This document shows positions 22,100-34,386 of a stretch of 64,000 nt of DNA, piece after piece. Both the position numbers and the translations under genes were made by a program. The stretch is from Carex sylvatica (taxonomy: Eukaryota > Streptophyta > Magnoliopsida > Poales > Cyperaceae). Where the stretch lies: the NCBI GenBank assembly GCA_964058845.1, contig CAXKVR010000284.1, forward strand, positions 1 through 64,000, given 5' to 3'. The notes under the pieces are model-generated. The model worked only from the letters and a program-made list of their open reading frames with translations. It had not been told where the DNA came from and searched no databases. Each line of letters opens with the position of its first letter. Positions within the stretch are counted from its first letter, which is position 1.

Positions 22100-23521
22100 T
22101 GATACAAATGCTAAGTTTTCCTAATGGGAGTAAGGGGTAACCAATGGGCACCGGAGCAAATTTGTTCTGATTTTCATCCTATTCGATCCTTATTGAGATT
22201 TGTGCAAAACTATAATTGTAAACTGCCCATGGATTTAAAATGGGACACGAAATGCGGATATAACAACGTGATCCAGACCATGATTCATACTGAAAAGCAC
22301 TTGACCTGCTAAAAGTTGTGTTGTGTGCTGCTGTATTGTGATGTGATTAGTTGCAAGTTCAGTTTGTAAGAAAATTATGTGGCCCATATAAAACAAGTCT
22401 TTAAATTACGTTATTAATCAAGCCCGTTTATACAGGCTTTGATTATTACTTATAGGCTTGACTGATAGATTGGCTTAATTAATAGATGGGCTAGATCAAT
22501 GCATTGACTTAAAGGGTGCATCTAATTAAAGATGCATAATAACAAATGCAAAGGTGCGCTATTAAAGACTTTATTAAAGGGTGCGCTGCCATTATCCAAA
22601 GTTTTGATTAAAAGGCGCCGCTGCCATTATCCAAAGTTTTGATTAAAAGGCGTTATTTATAACAGGTGCTATTAAAGAGTGCAAGATTCATGCATGATAA
22701 TTAAAGGGTGCTAACGGCAGAGTGCGAAATGTACAGTATCCATGCGCTATTATTTCTTTTCCTCTATAAATACTGCTTTAATGACAGGCAGCAAACGGGG
22801 TGAATTCTAATAGTAAGGTTGATCCTCTCTTCATCGATATTTCATAAAGAACAAGTTGTCATTGTTTAGAAAGAGAAAGAGGAGAGAAATCGCTTTACGG
22901 TTCTTCTGACGGTTTGCGAAGAACGTTTCAAGTATTGTTCTACATATTACTATGGAGAAAGGTATGTAATCTATTTGATTAATTTAAACGTGGAGACTTT
23001 GATTTCTAAGATCTTTAATTTGCTTTTGATGATTTTTAATTCTGCTATCGAAACTTTAAAGATGATTAGTTGTATTCATGATAATGATTGTGTGTAAGTA
23101 GTTGAGCACGATAACGACTACTTACACAGTTTGCATTTGTAAGATAAACGCCAATCTTTGTTTTTGCTCCCAAATATTCTCATCCCGTTTAACTCAATTT
23201 CCATGTCAAATAATTCATTTGGTTTCTAAAAGGAGCCTCAAGCCCTCAATGCCGCCTCCGCTTATGGCCGAGATGTAACTTCTTGAAAAGTCAACAGGTG
23301 TAGTGTAGTCCTTCTAGGTTTTACCTTGAAATCATGAAGTTTGCAGAATTCAAATTGCTCCATGTTGTAGTAAAAATAAACCTCCATGTCCTGATAATTG
23401 GCGGTAGTGTCCCACCTTTGTGGATGCTCATAGTAAATGTGAGGTTATAGGAAAGATAAGGTATGGTGCTACTGGTAAGCTCGAACCGGGTCAAGTTAGA
23501 GATTTTCATTAACAAATCCAC
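22100..23521 (-). pseudogene. NHL pseudogene split by a solo LTR
   Basis: The 3' part lies at 22100-22364 (TTGCAAGTTCAG region equivalent to the CKLNLQL end) and the rest at 23127-23521, which encodes NLTRFELTSSTIPYLSYNLT and then shifts frame. The membrane-segment part is absent beyond 23515. A 762-bp solo LTR interrupts it. Paralogues at 37107 and 42600 show the uninterrupted sequence. Confidence 0.8.
22365..23126. mobile_element. Solo LTR of a retrotransposon with 5-bp target duplication
   Basis: The sequence begins TGTAAG and ends CTTACA, the expected TG..CA inverted ends, and is flanked by identical CAGTT (22360-22364 and 23127-23131). Length 762 bp. A promoter-like CTCTATAAATAC sits at 22762-22773, consistent with a plus-strand LTR promoter. 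No internal retroelement domain or second LTR is nearby, so it is a solo LTR left by recombination. Confidence 0.88.
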
Positions 23522-23885
23522 TGAATTAACAAAAGAACATAATAAAAGGTTGAGGTTTTCACAATTAGTGGATATTATGGATAGAGGGATTCAACAAGGT
23601 AGTTATGAGCAATTAGTTATTTCACAATTCTGCATGTACTGCTGGACAGTGAGATTGTTTGCTTATCAATATTTCCCTTTTCAGCGTGTATATTATTTAG
23701 GAATATGCAACAATTTGATATTATTAAATTGAAATCCAAAATTTCCAAAATCGATCCTATCCACAAATCATATTACATGACAGAAAAAACACAAACAGAT
23801 AAGTTGTTTGTACAATATCCAAAACAATATCAAGTCAAAACATAAGTAGATTAGCAAGCAGCAATAATATTATTAACATTTTTTG
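23522..23885. other. Array flank between NHL copies
   Basis: Positions 23630-23880 match 43360-43690 (for example CAAATCATATTACATG.CAGAAAA and TTGTTTGTACAATATCCAAA). No gene. Confidence 0.6.
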
Positions 23886-25978
23886 CTTGGTTCTGAAACT
23901 CAGAATCGGAATCGAAATCAGATACTTGACCATAAAATCGGAATCGGAATCAGATGAATCGGCCCGAATCGGAAGAATCGAATTGGAAACTCTGATTTTT
24001 TTGACAAAAGCTTGCTTTGTAGCCAAAATATAAGAAAAAATGATAAAATTTTTTTTTGTAAGAAAACTATGTAGACAAAAGATTATACTCAAATAATCCA
24101 CTAATTATATAATATAATATAAGTAGAACACATCTTTTGTGTAAGCTAGTTATAATTTATACATAGAAAAGTAAGATTATATTGGTAGCATAAATTTAGT
24201 GTAGAATTATCCTGTTGGATCATATCAAAAACTCAAATTTTTTTGACATAATTATGTTTTTTTTACTAAAATTTTCAAATAATCCACTCCAACTAGGGGT
24301 GTAAATGGAGCGGATTCGGAGCGGATAATGCTAATACCATATCCGTATCCGTTTTTCAATGAGCGGATACGGATACGGATACGGATAGTAAACAGATATC
24401 AAAATTTAAAACCGTATCTGCCTTAAATGGATACGGATACGGAGCGGATAATCAACGGATACGGATTCGAATACAGATACGGATCGGATAATTGTCGGAT
24501 AATTAAGTTATGCACTGTAAGATACAAAAAAATGACTTGTTGTTGTATTGAAACAATGACTAAAACCAATTTAGCAGAGACTCAAAGCATACTACATTCA
24601 CGGACTAAAGTCTTAAATAGAAAAGAATAGAGAATGAAGAAATTGAGGTAAAAACAAAATAAAATTGGGTTATTGTAGCACTATCACCAGCTAAAAAGAG
24701 ATTAAATTGAAAACCATATTGGATTATCATTTATACCACAACTAAGACTGAAATGAATATGGAATAATATATAACAACTTCTATCCTGAGCAGTAAAATT
24801 AAAGTTGGTTGGGAGTAATTTCGGATCCGGATAATTGCGTATACAATACGGATATTCACATTCATGAAATTATCCGTATCCGTATCCGCCATTTTTTCAC
24901 CATATGAAAAAATTATCCGTATCCGTATCCGCAATTATCCGTATCCGTTTAATCCGGATACGGATAATCTCTGAATACGGAGCGAATACGGAGCGGATTA
25001 TCCGTATCCGTTTACACCCCTAACTCCAACCCTCATAATAATTATGGACAAATAACAATTAAAGTTGTGCTGTACTACTTAAAAATAAATATTTATCTAA
25101 TTTAAATATTAAATAAACTATTCCATAAATAATAATAAAGGTCAATAAATTCACAAAAGACAAATAAAATGTTTAATTTTAACGTTTACATTTTCATATA
25201 TTATTTTGTATGCGTATATTTATCTTCATAGAAAATTTTTTATTTCATAAAAAATTATTATTATATTTTTTATTAAGCCAAAATAAAAAATAAATAAAAC
25301 AAGCCACTAGTCACTATTTACTTTACTCAAATGTTTAATAAAAATAATAATAATTGATTCAGACCGTACACTCCTTTTTAATAAAATATTGATTCTTGTT
25401 TAGACCGTATACTCCTTTTTAATAAAATATTGATTCTTTGTTTAGATCGATCTATATTTTAAAACAGATGATTTCTATTTAATAACCGGTCTGGACATGG
25501 TTCACAATAAACCAAGCTATATTTTCAATACAAAACCGTACATCATATGTTTACCAAGACTATTCAAAATTTTATAATAATTTAATCTCTTTCTTCTCTG
25601 TGAAACGCGACTGCCCCTTCCAAAACAGCGACTCCCCCAAATCCTTCCATTGTCTTGCCAAAAGTACAAAATTGGTCCGATTTGAGTTACAAAAATAAAA
25701 ACTTTTGCTCCAGAGACGAGAATGAGTGAAAATTCGGCCAATTATTTTGATTTAACCCTGATTTTATCAATTTTCTGTATTTAACTCCAACCGAGATAAT
25801 TCGGTCTAACTTGGCTCAACTCGGTCGGCTCAACGCGATCTAACTCGGCTTGACTTGGTCTAGTCAAGCACTGTTTATCTGATTTTTGCTCAAAAAATCA
25901 CATAGGTGTGAGACTCGGATGAAACTCAGACTGGTCCTGTCCGATACAGAGTTGACTCAGCTGATTTTCAGAACTATG
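23886..25978. mobile_element. hAT-like element with a second hAT nested inside
   Basis: The ends CTTGGTTCTGAAACTCAG and (complement of the right end) CATAGTTCTGAAAATCAG are imperfect terminal repeats. Flanks ATTTTTTG and ATTTTTTT fit an 8-bp duplication with one change. The paralogous sequence near 43690 lacks the insertion. The interior is rich in ATCGGAATCGG and AACTCGG motifs and contains the complete 729-bp element at 24294-25022. No transposase frame seen. Confidence 0.7.
24294..25022. mobile_element. Nested hAT element (TAGGGGTGTAAA ends), 8-bp target duplication
   Basis: Left end TAGGGGTGTAAATGGAGCGG and the complement of the right end TTTACACCCCTA are inverted. Identical 8-bp ACTCCAAC flanks it (24286-24293 and 25023-25030). 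Both subterminal regions are full of CGGATACGGAT repeats in opposing orientation. Length 729 bp, non-coding. Confidence 0.9.
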
Positions 25979-26400
25979 ATTTTTTTGTGCGCCATTACAA
26001 AACATAACATATATAAAATTTCATAACACTTTACTCTATTCTAAGTTTTATTTTTATTTTTATTTTCTCCTCTTTCTTCAGTAGTTGAGAAGGAGAGTGA
26101 AGGGAGGAGGTAGTAGTTGAGAATGTAGCGGGTCGTGAATCTCAAAAACATCAGTGAAAAAGTGCGATAACTTATGTTATTTAGGTTTGTCAATGGGTAC
26201 GATATGTATCGGGTGGAGACATTATTGTCATATCCATACTCATATAAAATTACTCTTATCCATGCACTATCCTTACCCATTAAGATAATGGATAACAAAA
26301 ATAAATAATAGGTAATTAGCAGGTAAAAACCATTGACAATTCCAGAGCAATTGGACATTTATTTGATGTTCCAGGAGCAATCCTCAAAAGGTGACCTTTC
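25979..26400. other. 3' flank of NHL copy 2
   Basis: Homologous to 43700-44100. The open frame at 26041-26358 on the minus strand has no family signature and is likely chance. Confidence 0.55.
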
Positions 26401-26406
26401 AATAAT

Positions 26407-26587
26407 GAATCCCAATCTGCTGCTATTTTAATGAGAATAGCAGCATCCTGCTATTTTTTTTCTCTTTATCTCTCTCTTCAAAGAAGAGAAAAGAGAGAAA
26501 GAAAATCACGTGGGAGAGAGAGGAAGAGGAGAGATAGAGAGAAGAGCATGGAAAGAACATGAGAAAAATAACATCGGATCTCATTCC
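26407..26587. mobile_element. Small insertion with 9-bp target duplication
   Basis: The block between two copies of TTCAATAAT (26398-26406 and 26588-26596) is missing from the paralogous unit near 44110, which reads straight through. It is 181 bp, A/G-rich in the right half, with weak inverted ends (GAATCCCAATCTGCTG against GGAATGAGATCCGATG). The duplication size suggests a Mutator-type MITE. Confidence 0.7.
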
Positions 26588-26752
26588 TTCAATAATATAG
26601 GTGGTAGTGATATAGTCCTATACACCGAAAAAAAAAAAAAACCACACAGAATTTTGATAGATCCTCTGATATATTGCCGGACAAACTATAATTCCAGGGC
26701 ATTATTCTTACAAAATAAAGTAACAAAAACTGAACAACTTGCTAATTGTTTC

Positions 26753-27337
26753 CTAATAGCACTTGACAGGATTAAAGCTTCCTTGTGTGCTGTTGTTCTG
26801 CGATCTGATCAGTTGCAAATTCAGTTTGCATTGATATGACAAATAACCATCACCTTGTATTAATCCTTTTAACCAAATTTTCAATTCAAAGAACCTTGTC
26901 TCATTTGATCTTCTAAAAGGAGCATCAATGCCTCCAGTATCACTTATGGTAGAGTTCCCACTTCTTGAAATACTAAACGGGAGGGTCCTTCTTGGTTCAA
27001 TCTTGAATTCTTCTAGTTTTACCGAGTCGAATTTCTCCATGTTGTAGTAAAAATCTACCTCCATGTCCCGTTACACGGCTGTATATAACCTATCACTGTT
27101 GTGGATGCTCATAGTAATGGTGAGGTTATAAGAAAGACAAGGTGTGGTGCTACTGGTAAGATTGTACCGGGTCAAGTTGGCATTTATAATGGTGATCTTT
27201 GGTGATGTGTCTGGGTTTATAACAGAAGGAATACGAATACAAATGAGAATAAATATTGCAATAAGAAGAAGAAAACTTAAATGCAACATGTCGGGCTCAT
27301 TATCATATGGTAACGATTTAGGTTGATTGGAGTTCAT
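26753..27337 (-). pseudogene. NDR1/HIN1-like (LEA_2) protein, copy 2; in-frame stop
   Basis: An ATG at 27337 opens MNSNQPKSLPYDNEP, a membrane segment (about 18-40) and SPKITIINANLTRYNLTSS, then ..HNSDRLYTAV and a TAA at 27073-27071. The same frame continues at once with RDMEVDFYYNMEKFDSVKLE and the normal ending CKLNLQL..FNPVKCY. Sister copies have a TAT codon for the tyrosine where the stop lies (AVYQD or similar), so this looks like one base change. About 194 codons in total, shorter than copies 1, 3 and 4 because part of the VGGTGG segment is missing. Either a young pseudogene or a truncated product of 88 residues lacking most of the LEA_2 domain. Confidence 0.8.
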
Positions 27338-28970
27338 GTTTTTTTTTTGGTGGTCTTGTACGGTTGACGAAGAGGGCTAAGAATCAAGACTCACAACCAC
27401 AAAAAGAAATACACACAATACACAAGATCTAAGAGAACCAATCTTTGATTTAACGATAAAATGTAATGCAGCGGTGAAATGGATTTTTATATAAGGAGAG
27501 AAGCAAAAATGGAAGGGACAAGAGGGAGGGAAATTAAGTGTGTAGATTTTTAACAGGTCATATATTAACTCGTACAGGGCAAAGGTGAAACTAATAAAGA
27601 AACTAATAAAGCAGAAAAAAATTGTGATTAAAGGAAGATACTGGTTAGTGAAAATAAAGAAAATAAATAATGAAAGTAATAAGTAGATATGTCATTTATT
27701 TTTCTTGACATATTAGTAAATACTGTCTTTTGTTTTACTTTCATCTTTTAAATTATTTGGCTTTCCAATATTTTTGCAGATTATTTCAAATTCTTAAGTT
27801 TCAATTTAACAAAGGAACTCAAAATGCTTTGTTACTTTTATTTTTCAAACAGTTTTAATTTTTTACTTTATTTTGTTCTGTTCGGAAGTTTTACTTTTAC
27901 TAAATTTTTGTAGAAAACTTAGATCAAATTTTATTGACAATGATTAATTTAAATGATTTTTCTATTTTTTGAAGATTATAGTTATATTGTTAGAATAATA
28001 ATAAACTGTTTTATCAAACATCCTATTCGAATTTATGTTGTTAAATTAAAGTTTTTAGGAGTAATTAATTTTATTTTAGGTTGTATGGTTTTCACTTTAT
28101 TTTTATTTTTCTATATTTTTTGTTCTGTTTATTAATGAAATAAAAAATGTGCTTCCTGTTTAATTGATGAGATTTGAAAAGCCATTCTACTAATTTGTAT
28201 CGATATAAATTTGATCATCGTAAGCACCTTTGTAATTATAAGATTTCTATATTTCCTTTGTTGCATTAATTATGTGTTTATTTGTTTTGACAACATGGCA
28301 TTTGTTCATTTTTGTTCTGAATCTCCTTTATTAGTGAAACATGATTAAAATTGAAGTTATTGTTTGAATAAAAGTAATTTTATGAGGACCAAAAATTTAT
28401 TTCTGCTAACAAGCCAAGGAAAAAACAAATGATAATTTTTAACCTTTTATGAATAGAAAGTATGAGATTCTCAATCTTCCTATTAGGAAGATATTTAGAA
28501 ATTGTTGTAATAAATGTTGATTTGGAATGCAGATTTTTAATAAATGCCTGCCGGCCATACAAAGATAACTATCCAAATTTCAAAGATCAGAACACTACTT
28601 TATTAGTTTTTTTTTTTCTTCTGAAAAAGGATGGTCCAAAAACAAATTGTCTCTCACCTTTGCCCTGCACGAATCAAAATCTACACCTTAAATTAAAAAG
28701 GACTTTTCACAAATGGGTGCCATCCCAATGTAAAAAATTTCAATTCATTTCAAAGAAAATAGAACGTATATTGTCAATTCAGGAAAATCTTGCTATATTC
28801 CAAAAATGCCGTGGTAGAATGAAAAAAAAAACTATGCAATCCTACCATCCAATCAAATGAAAGGGCATATAATGCTCTTTTCAGAAATTAATGATTTGGT
28901 TCTATAAAAAAAGAGTAATTTTGACAATACTATATCTGATTTATATTGGTATGCAAGAGCAGAATTAAAT
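27338..28970. other. Upstream of NHL copy 2, then AT-rich sequence without genes
   Basis: The first 130 bp match the conserved leader block of the array. The rest is AT-rich; open frames at 27953-28135 and 28462-28860 show no domain or family motif. Confidence 0.5.
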
Positions 28971-29138
28971 ATTTACTATAACGGAGCTCAATTTTATAAA
29001 AAAAATTATCCAGCAAGATATATTTTACAGCGAGACATATATATTCATTAAATTGCTTTAATTAACAAAGAGACGTTCTATTATAAAAGAGAGACTTACA
29101 CTTCATATAAAAGAGTATCATGACTAATTGTATCATGT

Positions 29139-29182
<44 letters not shown>

Positions 29183-29540
29183 GTTCACTACAATCATCCT
29201 CTTATCATTTCATATCCCAATTAAAATGATTATCCACATGGAGCATGAACCATGACACATGAATTAAAATGATTACATTTTTTCTTCTTCTTAAAATGAC
29301 AATACATTAGGAAAATAAATTGAACAACGACTATTTACAAAAGTTATCCTAAATTCTACTATATATATATATCGTCAAACTCGTTTGCATTATATTTACA
29401 ACAAACCCAAACAAAAATATATATTATTTAGTTCTATTTGGAAATTACTCCTTCAAATATATTGTGAGTTGAGAATGTTAGTGTTACACACCAAGATGTC
29501 ATATTTCTACGTAAAGTGTACGCATATCACTTATATTATT
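28971..29540. repeat. Array flank sequence with a TA microsatellite
   Basis: Matches 19960-20480 (ATGACTAATT..ATCATGTTAAATATA and TTATTTAGTTCTATTTGGAA). A pure TA run lies at about 29143-29180. The match breaks at 29540, where the CACTA element begins, and resumes at 34314. Confidence 0.7.
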
Positions 29541-30613
29541 CACTAGTGGAAAAACTGAAATTAGGATCTGTTATTTACGCACATTAAGATCGAAATTTAA
29601 CCGATCTTGATCCCGACAATACTAATACGAAACTAATCTGAATCAATTAAACAAACGATCCTAAAAGTTTGAATTAGGATTGGTTATTTGTAAAAACCGA
29701 TCCAGATTAGTAATTAGAATCGGTTATTTTAAACAACCAATCCTAATGAGTGTTAATCTGGATCAATTGTTTAAAACAACTGATCCTAATTACTACTATT
29801 AAGATCAGTTGTTTTAAACAACCGATCATAATTACTACTATTAGAATCGGTTGTTTTAAACAACCGATCATGATTTTTTACTTATTTATTTATTTATTAT
29901 TTTTTTTTGCAGAACCAACATACTATTAGGATCCGATCGTGATTCCTTTTTTTATTTTATTATTTTATTTGCAGATACAATATTTTGTGAATCCAGATAT
30001 AATGCATTATTGGTATTTATTACATATCAGAATAAAAAGATATTACACAAGATTATTATCAAAGAAACCACCAATATTTCATAGCACAACTATAAAAAAT
30101 CACTTAGCAACGGAATTTATATTAGGCAATAAACGATCATCCATAAAAAATATTTATACTGGTACAAGCCAAGCCCTATATTGTCAAGTGATCTTAATTC
30201 ATCTGGTACAAGACAACAAGATGCACTGGTGCCAAACATACCAATGCCAACACTGCAACAGCACTGGTACAGCTCATAATCCATGTGGTACACACGACAG
30301 TTGAACATTCAAAATCTCCAAATTTTGTGAAAGAGAGGAAAAAAAAGCAACTCAAACAAAGGAAATTCTACCAGCTACAGAACCAACACGGCTCAACTAC
30401 ATAAGGTGGTTCGATTCTCCTGTTAAATTTATTATGGTCATTTCCAACATTAAGTCTGTAGTTGTAGCAACTTTTGTAAAAGAACCTTCAGCAAAAATGA
30501 GAGAACCAGAATTATTCATAAGCAAGAAAACAACAAAAAAATTCCAATTTAAGATCAAGTATGCAAATATATTTTAAAAATAATATACAAAGGCAAGTGA
30601 AAAGAGTGCTTAC

Positions 30614-33310
30614 AAGCTCTTGCATCATGGTACGGTAATACTCTGTCTTCTCTTTTGAATCAAGAATCAGCTTTTCTGTAGCCTGAATTGCACCAAAAGT
30701 GTTGATACTTTTCATTAAGTACTTTTAACATGACAAACACAAATGGAACCCTTACTGTGACTGTTAAAGGTCATGGATAGTAAAAAATATTCTCACTTAA
30801 ATAAACTAATAAATTATAATGGTAAGATAATGCAAGTCAAGTCAATAGACAGACATTATAGTTTCACTAAGGACCAGAAAATACTGTCTGGTATTATCCC
30901 GGTACAAGGAGATAAAAAAAATACCTGCTCAATTGTTCAAATGTTGATCCTCTGGCTTGGTCAATCACATCTGAAATTCTCTTGCATGGAAAATTCAACC
31001 TCTATAATGATCAAAAAGGAAAAGTTCCTTGCACGACCCTCAATAAAAGGATAGCAATATTCCTCCTTTCAGATGCAACCTCTTTAAGAAAAAGATTTAG
31101 GAATATATGGGAAAAACAATAAGGTTACCAGAGAGAAACCAAGTCTCACGCATAGAGACGAATTAGAAGTACCAGACAAAGATGCAACTAAATTCAGATG
31201 TAACAAAATTTAATTTACCTCATATCTGAGAAAGTTCATCTTCTGACCTGCACTGGAACCACAAAAAAATTATTGCAGGTCATGAAACTAGACCTTTGTT
31301 CCACAGTTTGCAAAATAAAATTCAAGTGTATGTACCACAGAGAAAGAGAGAGAGAGAGGGAGGGGGACTTGCCTTGACTGGTGGAGAGAGACTTGCCTTC
31401 AAATTATGAGGTACTTGCTATAGAAGCTTATGGTGTTGTTTTCTCAGATTTTAAGAAAATAACATATAAGTCCTTTGTCTTTCTCTTTATTATCAAAACA
31501 AAAGATTGAAATTAAAATCATAAAATACTTATAAGATAATAAGCTAAATCTGACCTGACAAAGAAATATGTGATTTAGACAATAAAATAAAGAAAAGAGA
31601 CAGAAAGAATTGAACAGGACCTAATCTTATACCAATAATACCTTGAAACAGTAAATATGAAGAGAAGCCCTTATAATACCCTAACAAACCTGATCTTATG
31701 CCAGTAATACCTTAAAGCAAATTCAATCAGACTTAATTGAAAAATGAAAACAAAGCACAAATGAGGGCCTTGAAATTTTATAAGAAAACGAGGCCCTTGA
31801 AATACCCCTCTACCAGAATCAGTAGCGATTTTCTCATAAAAACCTCTTACGACTGCAATTGTATTAAATCAATACATAAAACCTAACATATGACAAATTG
31901 TATCTATCATTTTTTTCCCAGCTATATTCCTTTAGTACATAGAATTACCTTTTTGATTATTAAACCTGGATCACTGTGTTACAAAAATAGTTACTTTATA
32001 ATAAAATCAAAAAGGATATATATGTAAAAATGCCATGAGGCACTTTGCTTCATTAGACACTTCTTGGTTTTTCACAAATGTTAACTTCCTAATGCAGCAA
32101 TAGTATAAAACAAAGTTGAATTAATTAAACCATGATTGTAACTGATGCCAGTTATCAAAGGTTGAAAAACAAGTACCTCTAGATCTTCATCTTCTTCATG
32201 GTCTTCATCATCTTCTTCATCTTCGCAAACCTGTAAAGAGCATATTTCAAAGGGCCTTTTTTGCAATTCATTCAGTTAATTCTACAAAAGCAAGATAGTA
32301 CTTTCCATTATTAGTGCCAAAATTTGTACTCACCCCAAAATAGAAATTTTGACCTAAGAACATATATACAAATTTGGCAGCTCAGTTTTAATAGCATTAA
32401 ATTAATTCAGAAAAGGTTTCATAAAAGTGTCCTATACAATGATTTAATTGTGTAAAATTATATTGCACAAGGCAAATATATCTACACATATGGTGTCACC
32501 TACAAAATAAGAGTATTTGACTGCACATGCAAATAACTTAAAAATTGAGAAAGGAGTAGGAGATCAAACCTGACAAATATAAAAAATAAAGAAGTCTAGT
32601 TAGCAAATGACAAAAATTGATCACTCAAAGAATATTTGGCATTCCTTCAGGTCTTATATTACTAACAGTATTGGAGGACAACAGATTCCGAAAACATATT
32701 ATTTACAAAGTATCGACTTACCAATTGGCTAGGCAAACATTGTGCAATAATCACAGAACAGCTCAACTTAGAGCAATAGTGTTCTCATTTTACTTTAATT
32801 CATTATGCATGATACCCAATCTTATGCAATCAGATCTGGTAGAACTGCAATGTATATCACCAAAACATAACTTAGCATAATATTTACTAGTGTTGAACAG
32901 AAATTAGACAATCAATTTTGCAACAAAATATATCAGACAGCTCAATGGCTCTATTCAACATTTCAAGCTCAAGGCATAACTAAAAAACAACAACTATTTC
33001 ACAGTTCAACATTTCAATTCTCAAGCAGAAGAGCCAGCAAGGGCTGAAGTCACATACGACCAAAACCTCAACACAGATCAAAGGACAACTAGGATTTGAG
33101 GTGTTCTGTGTCTTACCCGAAAATTGTTGGTGTTAGAAAGAGAGAGGAGAGCAATACATCAGCACCAGGCGAGAGAGTGATGTACGCAATCAAACATCGC
33201 ACTGCTCCTAACTGGCCTCGCACATCCACGGAGAAAGGGATTTCTGATAGACTGCTTCCCCGGAAACATCCGCAGATATCTGAGAAATTCATCACTGCCT
33301 TCATTGTCAC
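30614..33310 (-). pseudogene. Captured multi-exon gene fragment inside the CACTA element
   Basis: Minus-strand islands have splice-like borders: 33310-33117 (ATG start, ends at GTAAGA); 32230-32177 (acceptor TTTACAG, encodes the acidic VCEDEEDDEDHEEDEDLE, donor GTACTT); about 31250-31222 (SEDELSQI, donor GTAAAT); 31001-30925 (RLNFPCKRISDVIDQARGST.., donor GTATTT); and 30682-30614 (acceptor ATTCAG, encodes ATEKLILDSKEKTEYYRTMM.., donor GTAAGC). Reading phases do not join into one protein, so exons are missing or decayed. I do not recognise the parent gene. The last two peptides look like true coding sequence (charged, helical). This is the pattern of a Pack-type transposon. Confidence 0.45.
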
Positions 33311-33639
33311 TTCTCTTTCTCTCTCTCTCCTGTAAATCCATTGGTACGTAGTGGGTAAAAATAAAATAAAAAATTGACAGAGAGAAGAATAGCGTATTAC
33401 AACCTTTGGCTGGGTTAGCGGAGAGGAGAGGCAGAGATAAATCCAGAAAAGACAGAGGAGAGCGGAGAGGAGAGGTGGATAGGCGCGGAGGCGGGAGGGT
33501 TTAGGTGAGCGAAGATTTGGTCTGTAGCGGGATTGTTTTGATTTAGGATCTGTTATTTTGAAATAATCAATTCTAATACTATTGTAGAGTCGATTCTAAT
33601 ACTATTGTATAGTGGAAAGATTAATTTTTTTTTTTTTTA

Positions 33640-34147
33640 GCGAATAGCGTAGCTATAATAAAAATTATCATAAATAGTATTTTTTTTTATTTCAAAAATT
33701 ATATTTTATATTTCTACTAATAGTAAACATGTCTCATAAAGAAAAAAACACTAAATTGATTAAGAAGTTATAATATTTATATTGAATCAATATAAAGTTC
33801 AAATTGTCATTCAAAATATTTTTAATTAAAAAATTATCGATATATTTTATATTTAAAATATACCACTACCATATATTAATGCATGATACAAAATTTAATT
33901 GATATAGCGGTATAGCCTGCATATGTTCCATTGTATTGATATAGCTTGATAAATTAAAAAAAAAGTCCATCTGAACATTAAGGCCCATTAAAATTATAAA
34001 ATTATAAGCCATGTAGTATAGCGGACCGCTATTGCCGTTACGCGTTATAGCGACCGTAGCTCGATTAGCGCAGCTTTACCCCGTAGCTTAGCTTTCTAGG
34101 TCCAAAACCACTATAGCTGCGCTATAGCTAGCTATTTAGAACCTTGT
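33640..34147. mobile_element. Partial hAT element nested in the CACTA element
   Basis: It begins within TAGCGAATAGCGTAGCTATA and ends AGCTATTTAGAACCTTG, matching the element at 12189-13034 at one end. The left terminus is missing behind a poly(T) run, so no duplication can be read. Confidence 0.65.
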
Positions 34148-34386
34148 AAATAACCGATTCTAATGGTCATATATTAGGATCGGTTTTTCATAATAACTGA
34201 TAGTTTTTAGGATCGGTTTTTTCAAATTAATTGATCGAGATAGGTATTAATATCGGTATTTGATAATAACCGATTCAGATAGATCGATTCTAATTTCAAT
34301 TTCTCCACTAGTGATCAATAACATTCATAAATACGACATTTATTTTACAAACAAGAGTTGCAACAGTTACCACGGCATACATGGTC

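Larger units (their letters stand above)
29541..34313. mobile_element. Non-autonomous CACTA (En/Spm) element with exon-like cargo
   Basis: The left end CACTAGTGGAAAAACTGAAA and the complement of the right end, CACTAGTGGAGAAATTGAAA, are inverted CACTA termini. Flanking triplets are ATT and ATC, and the paralogous empty site at about 20490 reads ATATTATCAATAA, so a 3-bp ATC duplication with one change is likely. Subterminal ATCGGTTNTTT/AAAACAACCGAT repeats fill 29570-29880 and recur at 33535-33605 and 34145-34290. Length 4773 bp. No transposase domain found. Exon-like islands lie between 30.6 and 33.3 kb on the minus strand, and a hAT fragment is nested near 33640-34147. Confidence 0.85.

Noticed and set aside
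26041..26358. 105-codon minus-strand frame
   Set aside because: Its homologous sequence at 43.75-44.05 kb in the sister unit is not open, and it has no motif.
28462..28860. 132-codon plus-strand frame
   Set aside because: Lys/Phe/Ile-rich, no domain, no conserved motif, AT-rich surroundings. Likely chance.
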